This document shows positions 42,890 through 59,019 of a DNA stretch of 64,000 bases, piece by piece. Position numbers and translations under genes: made by a program. Origin of the DNA: Gigantopelta aegis (lineage: Eukaryota; Mollusca; Gastropoda; Neomphalida; Peltospiridae); NCBI RefSeq assembly GCF_016097555.1, contig NC_054703.1:2667920-2731919 (forward strand), given 5' to 3'. Every line of letters starts with the position of its first letter. Position 1 is the stretch's first letter. The notes under the pieces are model-generated. The model worked only from the letters and a program-made list of their open reading frames with translations, had not been told where the DNA came from and searched no databases.

Positions 42890-43310
42890 TAGCAGATTCC
42901 ATTTGAAAGAAAGCCATTAACCCTTTCACTCCTTGGGTCTCTTTGACTAACAAGATGTCAGATTGAAAATGGTTTCAAAGGGTTAAAACATTTTGTGAAC
43001 TGGATCTCGAAGAAAAAGGACTTAACTTGCATTTAAAGAAAATCCTGGACAAGTGGTTTCCTACATCGAGCAGGCACCTAAGTCAGTGTTACTATTTTTC
43101 TACAATCACATTATTATGTAGCAACCTATTTTTTTTTTCTAACTGGGCTGAGTTCAGCCAGACTGAGCAGAAAAACGTCCGCTAGACTGGTTTATGCACT
43201 TTATGTTAAACCAAATGGTCACATCGGGAACCAATCAAATAGTTCGCGAACACTGGCGAAACGTTCACTGGCTAAACTCTGGGGTAGGTATTGGTGGTGT
43301 ACGATGAATG
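42890..43310 (+). other. TEX9: Likely TEX9 3' UTR
   Basis: No repeat recognised. The nearest clear AATAAA is at 43717-43722, just beyond a SINE family C copy, and is only a weak candidate for the polyadenylation signal. Confidence 0.4.
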
Positions 43311-43496
43311 AATCAATGAATGTTTAATGGCGCCCCAGCACAAAAAAATACATCGGCTATTGGGTGTCAGACTACAATGTATGGTACATATGCGTACATG
43401 AAGTAATGATCCACATCAATGTAACAATTCAAGAATCAGATTAAAACATGGTGTAACTAACTGTGCAACAATACAAATATCACAGATACGTTCGGT

Positions 43497-43690
43497 TGTG
43501 TATTGTGGTTAAGACATCAGACTAAAGGCTGGTAGATACTGGGTTTGCATCTCGGTACCGGCTCACACTCGGAACTCTGAATTTTAATATGTCAACGGGA
43601 AGGACTACACCAAATTCTCTCTCACTGACCACTAACAAACCCACTGTCCTGGACAGACTGCCCAGGTGTGTGCCCAGGACAGCGTGCTTG
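43497..43690 (+). mobile_element. SINE family C
   Basis: GTATTGTGGTTAAGACATCA, AGGCTGGTAGATACTGGGTT, CTCTCTCACTGACCACTAAC and CCCAGGACAGCGTGCTTGAA. Confidence 0.75.
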
Positions 43691-43822
43691 AATTTATAAT
43701 TAGATATAAGCATTACAATAAAGTTCAAATGATATTTCACCAGTTTTAAGAGGCCATTTTAAAATATTTCTTTGGTGTAAAATTTGCATGGATCTGCAAA
43801 TCTCATTTGCACAAGAGTATAA

Positions 43823-43905
43823 GCAGTCTTTTAGCCACAATAAGCAGTCTTAGCCACAATAAGCAGTCTTTTAGCCACAATAAGCAGTCTTAGCCACAAG
43901 CAAAA
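43823..43905. repeat. Short tandem repeat of AAGCAGTCTTTTAGCCACAAT
   Basis: Four imperfect units of AGCAGTCTTTTAGCCACAAT, alternately with and without two T residues. Confidence 0.85.
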
Positions 43906-44144
43906 TCAAGGTGAGGGGTCGATCACTCTCATGAAGTGGTGCGAGACGAGCATTCACATTAAGTTTTAAAGAAAAATTATTAGAACTTTTTTTATTGCAA
44001 GGCAAACAGTTTGTCACTTACTTAAAACTTTTCAGGTTAGTGTGGGGTGTGCACATCTTTTCTGTCCATACTGGCATGAACCAAAAAACATAATTGTGGT
44101 CAATTGTAAAAGGCACACAGTACCTAGTTTCAACTCGTAAAAAA

Positions 44145-44488
44145 TGGACACCAAGTTTAGTTGATGTACAAACCTGTAACACATTTGGATAAAGTTAAAA
44201 TGGGAGTGAAAGAAGAGTCTGTGATGTTAAAACTGGAAAATATCCTTAAAAAATAGACGAGAACTCTAATCAATACCCGCTACTTCTCGGATGCATGTGT
44301 GTTTTTAAAAATATGAAAAATGCATTTTGTGATATTAGAAACAACAGGATGACCAGAAACACTTCAATTTTACGGAAATGGATAATCTAAACAATAAAAT
44401 ATAAGTAATGTTTGATTTCAATGATCATAAACGGCTCTAATAGTGAAAAATATGCTGTAGTGTTTAAAAACTGGGGTCTGTCCCTTTA
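44145..44488 (+). repeat. Dispersed repeat, second copy of 31505-31860
   Basis: GGACACCAAGTTTAGTTGAT to GTAGTGTTTAAAAACTGGGG. The right end GTCTGTCCCTTTAAT resembles TTAA-type element ends, but the left end is not clear. Confidence 0.6.
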
Positions 44489-44679
44489 ATTGAATCCATA
44501 GACATTGCCCTATTTTTGGTGACTGTTTAACATTTTCTCTAAGTGACGTTCTTTCAGAATGGCTCACAGACTGCTGTCAGAAGCTGTGGTATGTGCTGTC
44601 CTGTACATGTGAAAGTGCCTGTAAATTGTGTTCAGTACATTCCATCAGTGACCCACAGAACTGAGACTGACACTCATGC

Positions 44680-46930
44680 TGGTGTTATTTATTTATTTAT
44701 TTATTTATTTACGAGTGTTCAGGTTTTTACAATAATCATTCGACAGTTCATGTACATGTAATACAAGCCTGGGCCCAATTTCACAAACCATCGTAAGCCC
44801 AATTTTGCATGTGAATGTAAATCTACAACTAAACCACAATTCTTATTACTATTATAGTACAGCAAATATTGTTAGAAACACATATTTCATTTTCTTTTGT
44901 CCTTAAAATATTTTCCGTAATGATGTAATTTTCTTCGTGAAATAGATGCCAAACACTTGTAAATTTCTGCCTGGTATAGCTGATAGTCTCAGACATAAAC
45001 TTAAGATGTTTTGTGAAATTGCCCCCTGCACTGTTATGCCATCCAATTTGAATTTTTTTTTTTTTTTCAACACTCATTAAAACATTACTGATTTGTCTTC
45101 ATCACTAGAAAATCATCCATTTAACTCGCGTGTTGTTCAGTTTTTTACCATAATCATTTGACAATTCATGTAGCATGTCCAATATTGTGCCGTCCAGTGC
45201 GATTGTTTTGTTTAATATTTTAAATAAACTTGTTAACATATCTCTAAAAAATGAACTGATTTTTTTGTCAGTTTTAAACATTATCCATTCAAGTTATATG
45301 TACATGTGCTTATTCAGGTGTTTTTTTTACCATCATTATTTAACAATTTATGTAATACATGTCTGTACTATTGTGCCATTCAGTTCAATTATTTTGTTTA
45401 ATGTTTTAAATAAACTCCTTAAGTATCTCTATAAAATTAATTAATTTGTTTATCACCATAGACATCCATTCAATTAGCATGTGCAACACATGCTGGGGTT
45501 TTTTACCATCATTCAGGGCTTCTAGATTATGGCAGCCCCATTCCCATGGCTAGTGATATTCAATGTTGGGCTAGTAAATATCTACTATTGCCATGCCAGA
45601 CAGGGCTTCTAGATTATGGTAGCCCCACTCCCATGGCTAGTGATATTCAATGTTGGGCTAGTAAATATCTACTATTGCCATGCCCGACGACTACTGCAAT
45701 TTTTTTGTCAAATGTTGTAGTTAAGTCTATTTTGTAAATTGAACATCCTGCCCCCCACCCCAATCCCCCAATGTTAGTGTTTTTAAGCTCCATCTCCGTT
45801 TAGGTGACATATCTGATTATTACCATTATTTAGTAAAAAAAATATTAACTTAAAGTGAACTAGGGCTAGTGGTTTTTTATTTGTGGCTAGTAAATTTTAA
45901 AATCTCTGATCCCATGGTTAGTGGATTGTATATAAATTCTAGAAGCCCAGCATCATTTGGGAATATATGTAACACATGTCTACTATTAGGCTGTCCAGTT
46001 GGACTATTCTTAAATGTGTATCAAACAAGACTCATTAACATATCTCTATATATTGAACCGATTTGTATTACTCACTTTAAGCATCATCCATTTAACTCGG
46101 ATGTGCAATTCATGTTCCGGTTTTCACCATCATCATTTGACAATGAATACTGTGCCGTCCAGTGCAACTGTTTTTAAATGTATAATCAACAGACTTGATC
46201 ATTAAAACATATTGATAAAGCGAACTGATTTGTGTTTATCACTAGAAACATTTTTCAGTTAGCATGTATATGTACCACTCGTGCTGAATATTTGAGAATA
46301 TACGTAAAGTATGTTTAATATTATATACCGTCCAGTTTGTTTTTAAATATATAATAAACAGACTCATTAAAACATCTCTGTTACATTAAACTGATTTGTA
46401 TTTATCACTAGAGACATCATTCAGTTAGCATGTGCTACTCGTGCTGAGAATATTTGAGAATATACGTGTATGTAAAGCATGTTTACTATTGTACCGTCCA
46501 GTTTATTTTTAAATGTGTAATAAACACTCATTAAAACAGCTGTTATGTAAAATGATTTGTATTTATCACTAGAAACGTAATCCATTTAACTTGTATGTGC
46601 GACTCATGTTCAGGTTGTTACAATCATTTGACAATTCCTGTAATGCATGTCTGTACTACATGTATTATGCCGTCCAGTTTGTTTCTAAATATGTAATAAA
46701 CAAAGACTCATTAAAACATGTTACATGAACTGATTTGTATTTATCACTAGAAACATCATCCATTTAACTTGCATGTGTGACTAGTGTTCAGGCTGTTACA
46801 ATCATTTGTCAATTCATGTAATGCATGTCTGTACTACATGTATTATGCCGTCCAGTTTGTTTTTAAATATGTAATAAACAACTCATTAATACAGTGAACT
46901 GATTTGTGTTTACTACTTTAAACATCATGA
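44680..46930 (+). repeat. Degenerate satellite, units of about 160-190 bp
   Basis: Each unit has: CATCCATTTAACTTGCATGT, GTTCAGGTTGTTACAATCAT, TTGACAATTCATGTAATGCA, TGTCTGTACTA, GCCGTCCAGTTTGTTTTTAA, ATATGTAATAAACA and CTCATTAAAACAT. The GCCGTCCAGT motif or close variants recur near 45187, 45374, 45990, 46151, 46326, 46493, 46669 and 46847. Most units contain AATAAA. It is interrupted at 45515-45960 by other repeats. Confidence 0.85.
45515..45686 (+). repeat. Direct duplication of an ~86-bp block
   Basis: GGGCTTCTAGATTATGGCAG, CCATGGCTAGTGATATTCAA and GCTAGTAAATATCTACTATT occur twice head to tail (45515-45600, 45601-45686) with few changes. Confidence 0.95.
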
Positions 46931-46947
46931 AGCCTATCAACTCGCAG

Positions 46948-47176
46948 CCCATTGGGCTATTTCTCGCTCAATCCAGTGCACCACGACTGGTACATCAAAG
47001 GCCATGGTATGTGCTGTCCTGTCTGTGGAATGGTACATATAAAAGATCCCTTGCTGCTAACTGAAAAGAGTAGCCCATGAAGTGGCGACAGTGGGTTTCC
47101 TCTCTCAATATAAGTTGTCCTTAACCATATGTCTGACACCATATAACCCGTAAATAAAATATTTTCTTCCTTCTTC
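46948..47176 (+). mobile_element. SINE, head lost, tail 1 shortened
   Basis: It starts at AGCCCATTGGGCTATTTCTC, then core CATATAAAAGATCCCTTGCT, and ends at AACCCGTAAATAAAATATTT. Confidence 0.88.
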
Positions 47177-48345
47177 CAATCAACTCGCATGTGCGACTCG
47201 TCTAATATACTAGTGACTGCAGCCTTCACTTGGTGCATTAATTACAGATGTTACTCTAGTTGTGAGCATTATAACAAGTAAAAACAGAAACGAGTTCAGA
47301 ACAAGGTCATTTATTTTAGTCATAATTGTTAGTACAGCATTGAAACACTGATTATGTCATTTTAAAATAGTTATCAGCAATTATAGTATTTAAAAACTCA
47401 GCTATATATATTACAGGGATGTGAGAGGTGTGGAACAAAAAAGTTTACTGCGGCCAGGTTCCAAGGAAAATTGTTTGCAACCCCTGGAACTGCCAAAAAT
47501 TGCACTCAATGCTAACAAATCTAAACTGGTTATAACTTATAATATAAGGGACACATAAACTTTAAACCGTGAAAACATGCAAATGAACCTTGTGTGGTCA
47601 ACAGTATTAAACATCATGTGTGGTTTTTTAGACGAAATGGAAAAGCGCATTTACGTGTTTCTGTGTAGCTCGCATCCCTGATAAAAAAAATATCCTAAGC
47701 CGTGTTTTGGGGGTTTTTTCAAACTTTAATACTGAGTTTTTCATTGTAATATTATCGATACTATTGATGAAACAAAGGATACCTAGAATGGTATTATAGT
47801 TTGGTTTCATTTTCAAAAGTATTTTTAAAACTAATGTCAGGTTTCCAAATACATAAATTCATACACAAAGCAACAAGTAAACCAATGCACCACAGAATGA
47901 TCAACTTCGCCGTACAAATAAACATTGTGTGTACAGGGTAGGTCTTTTAATTGTATATAGTTATGTATGTGATAATACTGAACATGGCTGTAAACTAGAA
48001 AACAAATCTTTCATTTCAAATACACTGTACATGTACAACATATAAAGTATATATAGGTGTTGAATGCAAACCATTATTTGAAAGATCTGCCAATACATTC
48101 AATTGCATATCATAACAGTTAGGAAGACCAAAACAAATTTTTATGCTCGTGCTAATTTTTGCAACTATTTTACCAACACCAATAAAATCAGAAGATTGTT
48201 ACCTTAACTGTATATACATGTACAAACACTGTGAACTTTGATGTGCAACACTTTTAATACCAATCATTTGAACGATCTATTTTCATCAATATAATTCAGT
48301 GGATACTAGTAGATCTCTCTTTAATCTACCGGGTACATGTATATA
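47177..48345. other. Intergenic stretch between TEX9 and HINT1
   Basis: AT-rich, no exon or known repeat seen. TTTATT motifs (AATAAA on the minus strand), for example near 47310, could belong to the end of HINT1, but that is a guess. Confidence 0.35.
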
Positions 48346-48347
48346 TC

Positions 48348-48555
48348 AGAGCTCGAAACTCACAAAAAAATATGGTGGCCCAAAAAATAATAAAGGATGT
48401 TGGCAAATTATGTTAAGAGAACCACGAGCATGATTTTAATGTGGAATACAAATATTAATAGTGGCTTATAGGTTATAGCTTTAAAGAAGATCGCCCACCT
48501 AATATTATTTAGGCAACTAATGCCATTATTTTTTTAATATTTAAGTAGCCCAAAC
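48348..48555 (+). repeat. Dispersed repeat, second copy at 51740-51945
   Basis: GAGCTCGAAACTCACAAAAA, GATTTTAATGTGGAATACAA, GAAGATCGCCCACCTAATAT and GGCAACTAATGCCATTATTT. The other copy differs only at scattered bases. Confidence 0.85.
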
Positions 48556-48579
48556 AGATTAATAATAATAAGATTAATA

Positions 48580-49074
48580 CAGTGAAACTCCTCAAAACCG
48601 GACACCCTTGGGATCAAGTAAAAAGTCTGATTTTAAGAGGTATCAGGGTCCTAATTCACTAAACTCCCAACTTTGCAATCTCACAGTGCAGAAAGAAAGG
48701 AAGGAAATGTTTTATTTAACGATGCACTCAACACATTTTATTTATGGTTAAAAAAAAAAAAAAAAAAATTATTTAACGATGCACTCAACACATTTTATTT
48801 ACGGTTATAAAAAAAACAAAAAATAAAATTATTTAACGACGCACTCAACACATTTTATTTATGGTTATATGGCCTCGGAGCTCACAGTGCAAAGCTAAAA
48901 GACTTACAAAGAGGATGATTTGTTGTCTAGCAGAGCCTAAGAGACCTTTGTGAATTAGGACCCTGGTATACAGAGGATTTTTTCTGCACAGATATTTAAA
49001 AAGGGTCTATGAAAAACATTCGGTTGCAAGGGAATTCTGGTTAGTAGAGGGTCCGGTTTTGAGAGGTTTCACTG
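48580..49074. mobile_element. TA-flanked Tc1/mariner-like MITE with nested element and SINE tails
   Basis: The ends CAGTGAAACTCCTCAAAACC and GGTTTTGAGAGGTTTCACTG are inverted copies and are flanked by TA. Inside, GGGTCCTAATTCAC (48647) and GTGAATTAGGACCC (48950) bound a second foldback element. Inside that, 48694-48880 holds three copies of a SINE tail. Confidence 0.85.
48694..48880 (-). mobile_element. SINE tail 1, three stacked copies
   Basis: ATTTAACGATGCACTCAACA plus CATTTTATTTATGGTT is repeated three times, each ending in an A-rich run. Confidence 0.85.
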
Positions 49075-49079
49075 TAATA

Positions 49080-50625
49080 TGCTGTGTTAGGGTGTGCTTC
49101 AAATTACTATTACAACTTGTTTGTATTTGGGTTCACTTGTCAGGAGTTCTGTTTTCCTCAAAACAATCAACAACACCGTATAGATCTCGCTCACAAATTT
49201 AGCTGTTTTCACTACTAATAAAACAAAGTAGATTAATTTTATGAATTACGTCATTTCTCAAATTGAAATAACAGGATTTTAATTACAAATAGTCTCACAC
49301 CATTTTTGCACTGATCGATCATCTTTGATGGAACATTTAAAGGTGTATGCTTTTATTTTTATCATCAAAACATTTAATCGCCTGGTTGCTCTGGTATTTT
49401 TTTTTTCTTCTTCTTCTTCTTCTTCTTCTTCTTCAGAGTTCACAGGTTAGGAATACAAGTTCAGGAGTGTTTTGGATGCAATTTTCAAGTGGGAAGTTAT
49501 CAAAACAGTAATTACAAGCACACCTGAATGCAGGATTCAGGAGTGGGAATTGGTGAACTGTAAAAAATAGGAAATCTAGACGGGTCCCGGAAACTATTGA
49601 AATCCTAGGTTAAAATCTGTGCCATCTGACACATTTTGGAGGAAAGGACGATTAAAATACAAGGAAACGCAATGTCCATGAGAGGAAAACAGCTGATCCG
49701 AGGAGAATTCCCACCCCTGAGGATTACATACAGCACATTATTTCAAACAAGCAATAAGTAAGGCACATTTTTCAACAAAGATTTAAGTGGAATGAAACAA
49801 AAAGAAAACTGGTGAAGTATTTAGTGAATTTTATATGAAAATTAGTGTTGCAAATTTAATTTGTTTTAACCAAACAAAAATAAAAATAATAATGGCAAAT
49901 TATTTTTAAAGCATTACAGAATCAATCAACTTAAACGTGCATTCTCAAAGTTGCAAATGTCTTATTTCATTATTTTTTATATGTATAAATATCTAGAAAT
50001 TAATCGATACCACATACCGGTATAATCTTTATATAATTAAGGAATACCAAAATAGTAATGCACTGTGACAAAGTTGCAAGTCACGTAACTCATTTTTTTT
50101 TTTCATGTATAAATAACTAATAATTAATTAATACCAAATATATCCGTTACAAACTTAATTCAAGAATATTTAAATTGTAAAATGTTGTGCATAAAACAGT
50201 GGTTTTCACAAAAATCTTTAACTAAATATGGGTGTCGCGAGTACATAATTAAAGTCAATTTGCAGAAAAACTTCTTTTCCAACAAAATATCAGTTATTAC
50301 ATGCAATTCTTTCACCAAATTAAAATTTGGTAACTGGTGAATATGGCGAATGCCAGAACTAGCCCGGTCTTTACAATTAATAAATTTTTTAATAAATATT
50401 TTTGGTTTAATCATGCAACTTTGAGACCTCCCCTTTAAGAAGAGATATTTACCAACAACTATTCAGCAATTCAAGAAAAGCTATCACTTATTTTTCAACA
50501 AACCAGAAGAACACAATGGTACTGAATATGGAAATGTTTCGACTACATGCAGATCTAACTATTGTAACAGCACACCAAACTGTTTGTTGACACCGAAATA
50601 ACTTATTGGAATGAGGGCACTGATG
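49080..50625 (-). other. HINT1 3' flank or 3' UTR
   Basis: AT-rich. It contains (TTC)n at 49403-49435 and a poorly conserved dispersed repeat at 49440-49560. No exon seen. Confidence 0.4.
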
Positions 50626-50628
50626 TTT

Positions 50629-54450
<3,822 letters not shown>

Positions 54451-54555
54451 CGTTTGCTCCAGTGCAAATTCTTCCGTAAATAACAAGAGCACCACAGAAT
54501 CTACTGCGAGCGTGAAATGTTTTAAAGGGGCAATCTCAAGGTTGCATAAAATTAA

Positions 54556-54836
54556 ACTATGTTTTGTTTAACAACACCACTAGTACATTCATCATCGGCT
54601 ACTGAATGTCAAACATTTGGTAAATCTTACATATAGTCTTAGAGAGGCAACCCGCTACATTTTCCCATTAGCAGCAAGGGATCTTTTATATGCACTTTCT
54701 CACAGACATGAAAGCACATACCACGACCAGTTGTGGTGCACTGGTAATAACGAGAGAAAAAAATAGTTAAATAGATCCACAGAGGTGGTTCGGTCCTGCG
54801 ACGCAAGCACCTGAGGCAAGCACTAAACCCACCCCA
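54556..54836 (-). mobile_element. SINE, head D + tail 2
   Basis: TTTAACAACACCACTAGTAC, CATCGGCTACTGAATGTCAA, core, then ACAGAGGTGGTTCGGTCCTG and GCACCTGAGGCAAGCACT. It lies about 100 bp upstream of the HINT1 start codon, so it may overlap the promoter. Confidence 0.85.
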
Positions 54837-54839
54837 CAA

Positions 54840-55219
54840 AGTTGCATGTAATATATATGACAAATATATTTATAAATTTTTCTTGTGAAATCTAAATATA
54901 ATACGTTGAATTACATGCCCACAACAAACTGTATCCAAATAATTTCATTTATTACTATTATTTTATTATAGTATATTACTGAAAACCTCAGTAAAGGTGG
55001 CCGATAGGTTAGCGCATGCCGTCACAGTTTAAATTTGAATTGCACATTCATGACGAGTGACATCATTTTACAATTTTGATACGTTTACGTTAAACATGCA
55101 AACATTATATGTGGGATTGATTAATTAGTTACTTATCAACAATACAAGTTAAAAAAAGCGAAATATGGCACTGCCAACTTTGAAAATGCTCTGGTAACCC
55201 TGCACCTTTAACAACAATA

Positions 55220-55250
<31 letters not shown>

Positions 55251-55720
55251 ATAGTAATAATAATACTAATAATAATAACTAAGATTGACTACTGGCAGCT
55301 AGATTGGGCCATTAGAGACAGATGAGTTACATAAAGACAACAGTGTTTGCCTCAGTTAAATGCACCGAATCTCGTCGGTCATTTAAAGATTTTTCAATAA
55401 ATTTGTTGTTTGTTTGTTTATTTGTTTGTGTTTTAGTTTACTAGTAAATTCAATTATTTGGTTGTAATTTTACGGCCATTTAGTTCAAGGTGTAATGTTG
55501 ACATTTCAAAGCAAACGCGGTACATTAATAAATAATTTTGGTGAAAAGTTGCCATTATGCAACTTTGAAATTGCACCTTTAATTCATTTATTACTTGAAC
55601 ATTTAATATTCGATAAAAATGAATTTGAATAGACAACTGACAATAACACTCAAACACATGTCCAAGGTATTATAGTAATTTTATATTAGACATAGGGCAT
55701 ACCTTTTATTCCTATACTTA
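54840..55720. other. Intergenic AT-rich stretch
   Basis: It holds an (AAAT)n run at 55218-55252. No exon or known transposon recognised. Confidence 0.45.
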
Positions 55721-55723
55721 AAA

Positions 55724-56112
55724 ACCGGCCTCGGTGGCGTCGTGGCAGGCCATCGGTCTACAGGCTGGTAGGTACTGGGTTCGGATCCCAGTCAAGGCAT
55801 GTGATTTTTAATCCAGATACCAACTCCAAACCCTGAGTGAGTGCTCCGCAAGGCTCAATGGGTAGGTGTAAACCACTTGCACCGACCAGTGATCCATAAC
55901 TGGTTCAACAAAGGCCATGGTTTGCGCTATCCTGCCTGTGGGAAGCGCAAATAAAAGATCCCTTGCTGCCAATCGGAAGAGTAGCCCATGTAGTGGCGAC
56001 AGCGGGTTTCCTCTCAAAATCTGTGTGGTCCTTAACCATATGTCTGACGCCATATAACCGTAAGTAAAATGTGTTGAGTGCGTCGTTAAATAAAACACTT
56101 CTTTCTTTCCTA
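55724..56112 (+). mobile_element. SINE, head B + tail 1, full length
   Basis: ACCGGCCTCGGTGGCGTCGT, GGGTTCGGATCCCAGTCAAG, core AATAAAAGATCCCTTGCTGC, tail TTGAGTGCGTCGTTAAATAA. A CCTATACTTAAAA direct repeat on both sides (55712-55724 and 56110-56122) is a likely target duplication. Confidence 0.95.
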
Positions 56113-56561
56113 TACTTAAAAAGGTGTGTACTCAAAATTGAAAATGATATATTTAGCTATTTTTGCATATACACGAATACCGCTATAACGAGAGTTGACT
56201 GTATTATATTTTCGTGATAATTAACCGCTTGTAATATTTGCATAATTAATGAACCCAAGAATATTAAAACTATAAGGTGTTGCCTCTGCATAAACAGTTG
56301 AAGAGCTGCCAACCGTCAATGTTTCAAGGAGTGAGATTCACCCTAAAGCTGGGTCCAGGGTTTTCGACATTTTAAGAAAGTGAGATTTGGTATCTTGAAG
56401 ATGAAAACGTCGTTTTATGTCTGACAGTAAAAACGTGAGAGCTTACAGGTTTGTAGCGATTTCCTTGAAAATCCTTGGTATAAAGTACAGAGAAGATCTT
56501 TATCACATATCCATTAAAATGGCGGCCACTTCTTTTTCAATAAGGAGTTTAAAAAAGTTAA

Positions 56562-56775
56562 AAAAATATTTTGTTTAATGACACCATATTGATTTACTAA
56601 TCATCGGCTATTGGACGTTAAACATTGGTAATTTTAACATAGAATCTTAGAGAGTAAACCCGTTACCTTTCTTCCATTAGTAACACGGGATCTTTTATAT
56701 GCACAATCCCACAGACAGGATAGCGCATACCATGGCCTTTAGTATACTAGTCATGGTGCACAGGCTGGAGTGAGA
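56562..56775 (-). mobile_element. SINE, tail 2, head lost
   Basis: ATGACACCATATTGATTTAC, ATCATCGGCTATTGGACGTT, core GGGATCTTTTATATGCACAA and TAGTCATGGTGCACAGGCTG. Confidence 0.85.
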
Positions 56776-56779
56776 ATCA

Positions 56780-57590
56780 ATATGGGGATTCAATTCAAAT
56801 TCAAACTGTGTTATTGTGTGCCATGCACCTTTCTTGGATTTTGCAATAATAATAATAAAAATATATAGCAATAAGCGAAATTATTTGGATGTAATATTTT
56901 GTTTGCACGTTATTCAAGGTATGCGTTTTACATTTCACGAGAAAATTAATGTCATTATAAAACTTTGAAATTGTCCCTTTAATTACAGATTTTTAAAAGG
57001 ATTATTTCCGACTTTAGAGTTACGTCCCTTGCATTGTAAATCATCAATGAAAAATGATGATTGATTAAACAACCTGTATCGTGGTATTTTGCTCACAATT
57101 AAAACAGTTATAGGATGTAGTTATTTGTTAAACGTTTTACTGCTTGCTATAATATGGTTTCATATAACTGACGATAACTATGAATTTAAAAAAACGATTA
57201 CAAAATTCTGAAGTTTCTTGAGGTCACTGTGTCGGAATCGGGTCAAAAGAGGTCGGGTCGTAGGTCATAACTAGGTGGTTGCGTTAAAAATAGAATACAA
57301 ATGGAACTTTTCTAAATGTAATTTACAGTAATTTTTTTGAAGCAATCATGGGACACTTAACACCAAGTTTTGTAAACAGTGATTATGTGTAAACTGGTAA
57401 AATTACATTTTGCGAGGTGTCCCGTGAAGTCACGTGACCCGGATGGGAACAATATTATTCACAAACGAGAGCCTGGATGACAGAAGGTTACATAGCCACT
57501 TTTTACTCGCAAGCCACTTCGTTCGGACCGATATTGTTCACCATAAATGCCAATATGTGAAGCAGACGGCTTCTTCTACATGACTGGGAA
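56780..57590. other. Intergenic stretch, possible promoter at its right end
   Basis: No repeats recognised. From about 57420 the base composition rises in G+C with several CG dinucleotides (GTGACCCGGATGG, ACTTCGTTCGGACCGATATT), as expected around a promoter. Confidence 0.4.
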
Positions 57591-57613
57591 GGATCTAGGG
57601 TAGTCCGACAGCT

Positions 57614-57629
57614 ATGAAGCCCGAAAAAG
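57614..57629 (+). CDS. Possible first coding exon of an unnamed gene
   Basis: ATG AAG CCC GAA AAA G (Met-Lys-Pro-Glu-Lys) runs into GTTTGT, a usable donor. The preceding G+C-rich leader contains a short upstream frame (ATG ACT GGG AAG ... TAG at 57580-57603). No downstream exon can be joined with certainty and no family is recognised. Confidence 0.3.
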
Positions 57630-57639
57630 GTTTGTAAAC

Positions 57640-58857
57640 GTTATTTATACACGCAGACGTTTTTTCTGTTTGATTTTTGGTCGTGTTTATTCACATCTGT
57701 TTCGTTGTCATTGAACGTTTTTAATGGAATTTTTCATCACTGAGACACCAGCTAACCCCAATTTTTCAAAAAGATAATGTAGTATTAGGTTTATACTTCG
57801 AATAGTGCCTAACCCGTAAAAGGAGAAAACGTCAGTTGGTTTGTTTTGACACACGCCTGAATTACCAGGCAGCTAAGGGTCGAGCAATCAGCTGTTTCCA
57901 TGAACGGGTTTGGTTGCCGTGGCACATTGATGTTAGCAGGTTGTCTGTGGGGGTCTTTGTTAATGTATCCAGCTATGAAACCAACAACCTTTTGTTCACC
58001 AGTCACAAAACGTACATGTAAAATGTAGTAAATATGTTAGGTAATTTTTCTATTTTATTTCATTAAAAAGTGTGTATTGTAGAACAGGTGTATGATGTAA
58101 TCATTCGTTTTACACGTGACATACTGTTACTAATGATGTACAAAGGTATATGTACATAAGCAAATGACCTGAAATGGACATGGTTGTATTTTCATATCTG
58201 TATTAGTTATTACTATATTTTTTAAAGCTATTGTTATTATTACTTTTTTTTTTTTTTCTTCTGTTGTTGACAAAGCTAACAGTATCTTGTTTTTCATACA
58301 TTAGAGATGAGTCATTCATTGGTGTTTATATAATTCTTTATGCTCGAGATAGGATCTGCTCAAAGAACAATAAACTTTTGTGAACTCTACATTTAGTTTT
58401 TCATGCATGGTTTTATTGGGCGTGGTGTCAATTGATGTACAATGAAACACCACAGTTTATTTTAGACCAGTTTTTTTATCCTATAAATTACCCATAATAT
58501 CAATGTCATAAACCCATTTGATGTTTACCATTACTGACTCTTGTTAACAATGTTTTGCTGTCAATGGGTCGTTTGTTTGCAGCCAACAAGACTTGTAAAT
58601 CTGAGTGTAACGTTTTGTTGAGATTTTGTTGAAGTACGTGATTGTATAATGATGTTATATTACCGGTGAGGCGACTTCAGAATATTGATTTACTGAAATT
58701 ACTCAAATTAAAATGTTAATTTAGAAGTATTATAGGATAAATGGAATTTGCTACTCATGTTTTGTAATAATATGTACGCTAGCAACCTCATCTAATCAGT
58801 ATACTGATTAACATAGATTTGGTTGATATTTTCTGTATTAAAAAACACTTGTGATGA

Positions 58858-58905
<48 letters not shown>

Positions 58906-59015
58906 ACCATGGCAGTGCCTTAGTTGCACTTCTTTTCTGTTGTTATTCCCTGAATCAGGTCTTTAGTTCTCAATTATTTGGGCACAGTGGGTTTTTTTTT
59001 CTTTTCTGACTGCAG
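57640..59015. other. Intergenic or intronic stretch
   Basis: A pair of overlapping open frames at 57809-58021 on both strands resembles no known protein. There is an (AT)n run at 58860-58900. No other repeat recognised. Confidence 0.4.
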
Positions 59016-59019
59016 GAAA

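Noticed and set aside
57809-58021. Overlapping 61-65 aa frames on both strands
   Set aside because: No homology, no splice context and no codon signal. Chance overlap in a G+C-richer stretch is more likely.
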